A DNA stretch of 5,967 nt from CAZBWE01 sp964495465 (GTDB lineage: Bacteria; Planctomycetota; Phycisphaerae; Sedimentisphaerales; Anaerobacaceae): assembly GCA_964495465.1 (NCBI GenBank), contig CAZBWE010000118.1, positions 1-5,967 on the forward strand, given 5' to 3'. Of this stretch, positions 5,173 to 5,967 are shown piece by piece (the first letter of the stretch is position 1; every line of letters starts with the position of its first letter). The notes beneath the pieces were generated by a model that had not been told where the DNA came from, searched no databases, and saw nothing but the letters and a program-made list of their open reading frames with translations. A program made the translations under genes and the position numbers.

Positions 5173-5201
5173 ATTTTAGCACGGGCGAACCACTTTGACA
5201 A
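5173..5201 (-). promoter_or_regulatory. Candidate sigma70-type promoter of the nfeD-nfeD-floA operon
   Basis: On the minus strand TTGTCA (5201-5196) and TAAAAT (5178-5173) are separated by exactly 17 bases. Each box matches the consensus at five of six positions. Transcription would begin around 5167-5166, one or two bases before the ATG at 5165, giving an essentially leaderless mRNA. This agrees with the absence of a ribosome-binding site and with the shorter gene start. Confidence 0.5.
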
Positions 5202-5230
5202 CAACTTAATCAATAATAAATAGCGTAAAG

Positions 5231-5260
5231 ATTTAGCCACTAAGGCGCAAAGGCACAAAG
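5231..5260. repeat. AAGGCRCA simple repeat
   Basis: AAGGCGCA (5242-5249) and AAGGCACA (5250-5257) are adjacent eight-base units followed by AAG, and preceded by TTAGCCACT. I recall the same kind of run between genes in many unrelated environmental genomes. On the minus strand it creates a false extension of the nfeD frame with the residues LCALVAKS. Confidence 0.6.
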
Positions 5261-5265
5261 AAATA

Positions 5266-5318
5266 AAAGTGAGCTAAAGTGAACTAAAGTGCCTAAAGTG
5301 AGCTAAAGTGAGATGCAG
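5266..5318. repeat. Tandem repeat of GAGCTAAAGT
   Basis: Ten-base units lie at 5271-5280 (GAGCTAAAGT), 5281-5290 (GAACTAAAGT), 5291-5299 (one base short, GCCTAAAGT) and 5300-5309 (GAGCTAAAGT), with partial units at both ends. It directly follows the stop of the HNH gene. No hairpin terminator is visible in this spacer. Confidence 0.75.
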
Positions 5319-5319
5319 A

Positions 5320-5967
5320 TTAATCATTTGGGAAATTAAGCCAGGCGAATTCCTTGTGATATTTCCTCGCTGCGACATCCCGGGCTTTGGCTGCCTCGAT
5401 TTCATTATCAAATTGGCCAAGACGTATCGTTTTGCCTTTAAAGGTAATCGCGGCACGCCATTTATATCTATCCTTAGCCCAAAAGACGCCTTTATATTTA
5501 GATGTGCCCCTGTGTGAAAACGGCCTTGAATTGCATTTGTTCTGCTGACGCGTTGCCAATCTCAGGTTCGCCCTGCGGTTATCCAGGCCATCACAATTTA
5601 TATGGTCAACGACAAGGCCATCGCCGATATGGCGATGGCAGTTATGAGTTCGTAGTTCTGAGTTCAGAGTTGTTGAAGTCAAAAGCATATGTTCCATAAT
5701 CTGGCGATGCATGTGAACAAACATATTTGTTTTATGGTCCATACGAGCAGCGTATTTACTTCTATACCTTATATAAAGATGCCAGTCATATTTATTGAGC
5801 CACTCGTAATTTTCGGGGTCAACCTTGGTATAGACCCCCCTGCCCAGCCGGATTAGGCGGAAGCTATATCCATAGCGCAGCCGGCGATATAAAAGAACCG
5901 GCGATAAAATCAGATAATCCAGAAAGGCCGGTATTTTTATTGTGATGTTATACTCTGATGTTTTCAA
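5320..5967 (-). CDS. HNH endonuclease with C-terminal AP2 DNA-binding domain (start at window edge)
   Basis: This protein of at least 215 aa is a homing-type HNH endonuclease. The HNH core is at about 118-148: VVDHINCDGLDN with Asp121-His122, Asn124 and Asn130, then NLRLATRQQNKCNSR. An AP2/ERF-type DNA-binding domain (about 156-213) follows, with SKYKGVFW, KWRAAI, LGQFDNEIEAAKARDVAA and a closing KEFAWLNFP. The N-terminal 30-80 region (YGYSFRLIRLGRG, VDPENYEWLNKYDWHL) is the lead-in I recall from planctomycete relatives. Residues about 95-116 look like an insertion in the loop before the HNH motif, encoded by repeats. The first codon in view is TTG at the very edge, which may be the start or an internal leucine, so the 5' end is uncertain. 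No intron or intein is seen around it, and it looks like a free-standing selfish gene or a domesticated member. It ends 154 bases before nfeD and is probably transcribed separately. Confidence 0.85.
   Translation of the reverse strand: MKTSEYNITIKIPAFLDYLILSPVLLYRRLRYGYSFRLIRLGRGVYTKVDPENYEWLNKYDWHLYIRYRSKYAARMDHKTNMFVHMHRQIMEHMLLTSTTLNSELRTHNCHRHIGDGLVVDHINCDGLDNRRANLRLATRQQNKCNSRPFSHRGTSKYKGVFWAKDRYKWRAAITFKGKTIRLGQFDNEIEAAKARDVAARKYHKEFAWLNFPND
5617..5672. repeat. Inverted repeat and simple repeat forming an in-frame insertion in the HNH gene
   Basis: GCCATCGCC (5617-5625) and GGCGATGGC (5631-5639) form a perfect nine-pair inverted repeat with a five-base loop. Next to it are four units of about seven bases related to TGAGTTC: 5646-5651, 5652-5658, 5659-5665 and 5666-5672. 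Both are inside the coding frame, giving HRHIGDG and TTLNSELRTH just before the HNH motif. The seven-base run resembles AGTTCTGAGTTC runs I recall from intergenic DNA. Confidence 0.7.

Noticed and set aside
5166..5258. N-terminal extension of the long NfeD to a TTG codon at 5258
   Set aside because: The 31 extra residues translate a simple repeat and the promoter region, and they would bury a clear signal peptide beginning at the ATG at 5165.
5266..5318. CRISPR array
   Set aside because: The ten-base units are adjacent and have no spacers. No cas gene is in the window.
5274..5456. Minus-strand 60-codon frame overlapping the end of the HNH gene
   Set aside because: It lies in another frame over the AP2 domain, and its last part translates the GAGCTAAAGT tandem repeat.
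5881..5906. Direct repeat CCGGCGATA in the HNH gene
   Set aside because: Two nine-base copies 17 bases apart encode different residues in a different frame, and such a match is easily due to chance.

Overview
The window looks like a chromosomal segment of a planctomycete, probably a member of the Phycisphaerae. Three things suggest this: a flotillin-like floA next to two nfeD genes, an HNH-AP2 homing-type endonuclease of the kind I recall as abundant in that class, and AT-rich intergenic spacers full of short palindromes and simple repeats. The assignment rests on recollection of families, not on a search. All convincing genes lie on the minus strand.

Layout in the direction of transcription, from high to low coordinates. 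(1) 5967-5320 is an HNH endonuclease with a C-terminal AP2 domain, touching the window edge. (2) 5319-5166 is a spacer with simple tandem repeats and a good sigma70-like promoter. (3) 5165-2012 is a compact membrane operon: a full-length NfeD with a ClpP-like serine protease domain (521 aa), a short NfeD of membrane segments plus OB fold (164 aa), and flotillin-like FloA (337 aa). (4) 1768-1202 is an unrecognised single-pass membrane protein, placed where it could be a fourth member of this unit. (5) 1201-871 is a hairpin-rich spacer. (6) 870-247 is a nuclease with a NucS/DUF91-type catalytic domain. (7) 246-1 is mostly non-coding, with repeats and possibly the first 13 codons of another gene running off the window.

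NfeD and FloA work together. FloA is a scaffold of ordered membrane microdomains. NfeD proteins are membrane partners whose OB domain lies next to the bilayer, and the long form adds a Ser-Lys protease. The 188-aa protein may be an accessory factor, but only its position suggests so.

The most unusual aspect is how many short palindromic or repetitive elements there are and where they sit. One almost perfect 28-bp palindrome is inside the nfeD reading frame, in a linker. A simple repeat plus a 9-bp inverted repeat forms an in-frame insertion just before the HNH motif. A simple repeat supplies the last codons and stop of nfeD. Several palindromes recur in the spacers, one pair with a compensatory base change. 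Two gene starts were moved relative to the longest open frame: nuclease to ATG at 870 (clear ribosome-binding site) and long nfeD to ATG at 5165 (signal peptide and a promoter that would give a nearly leaderless mRNA).
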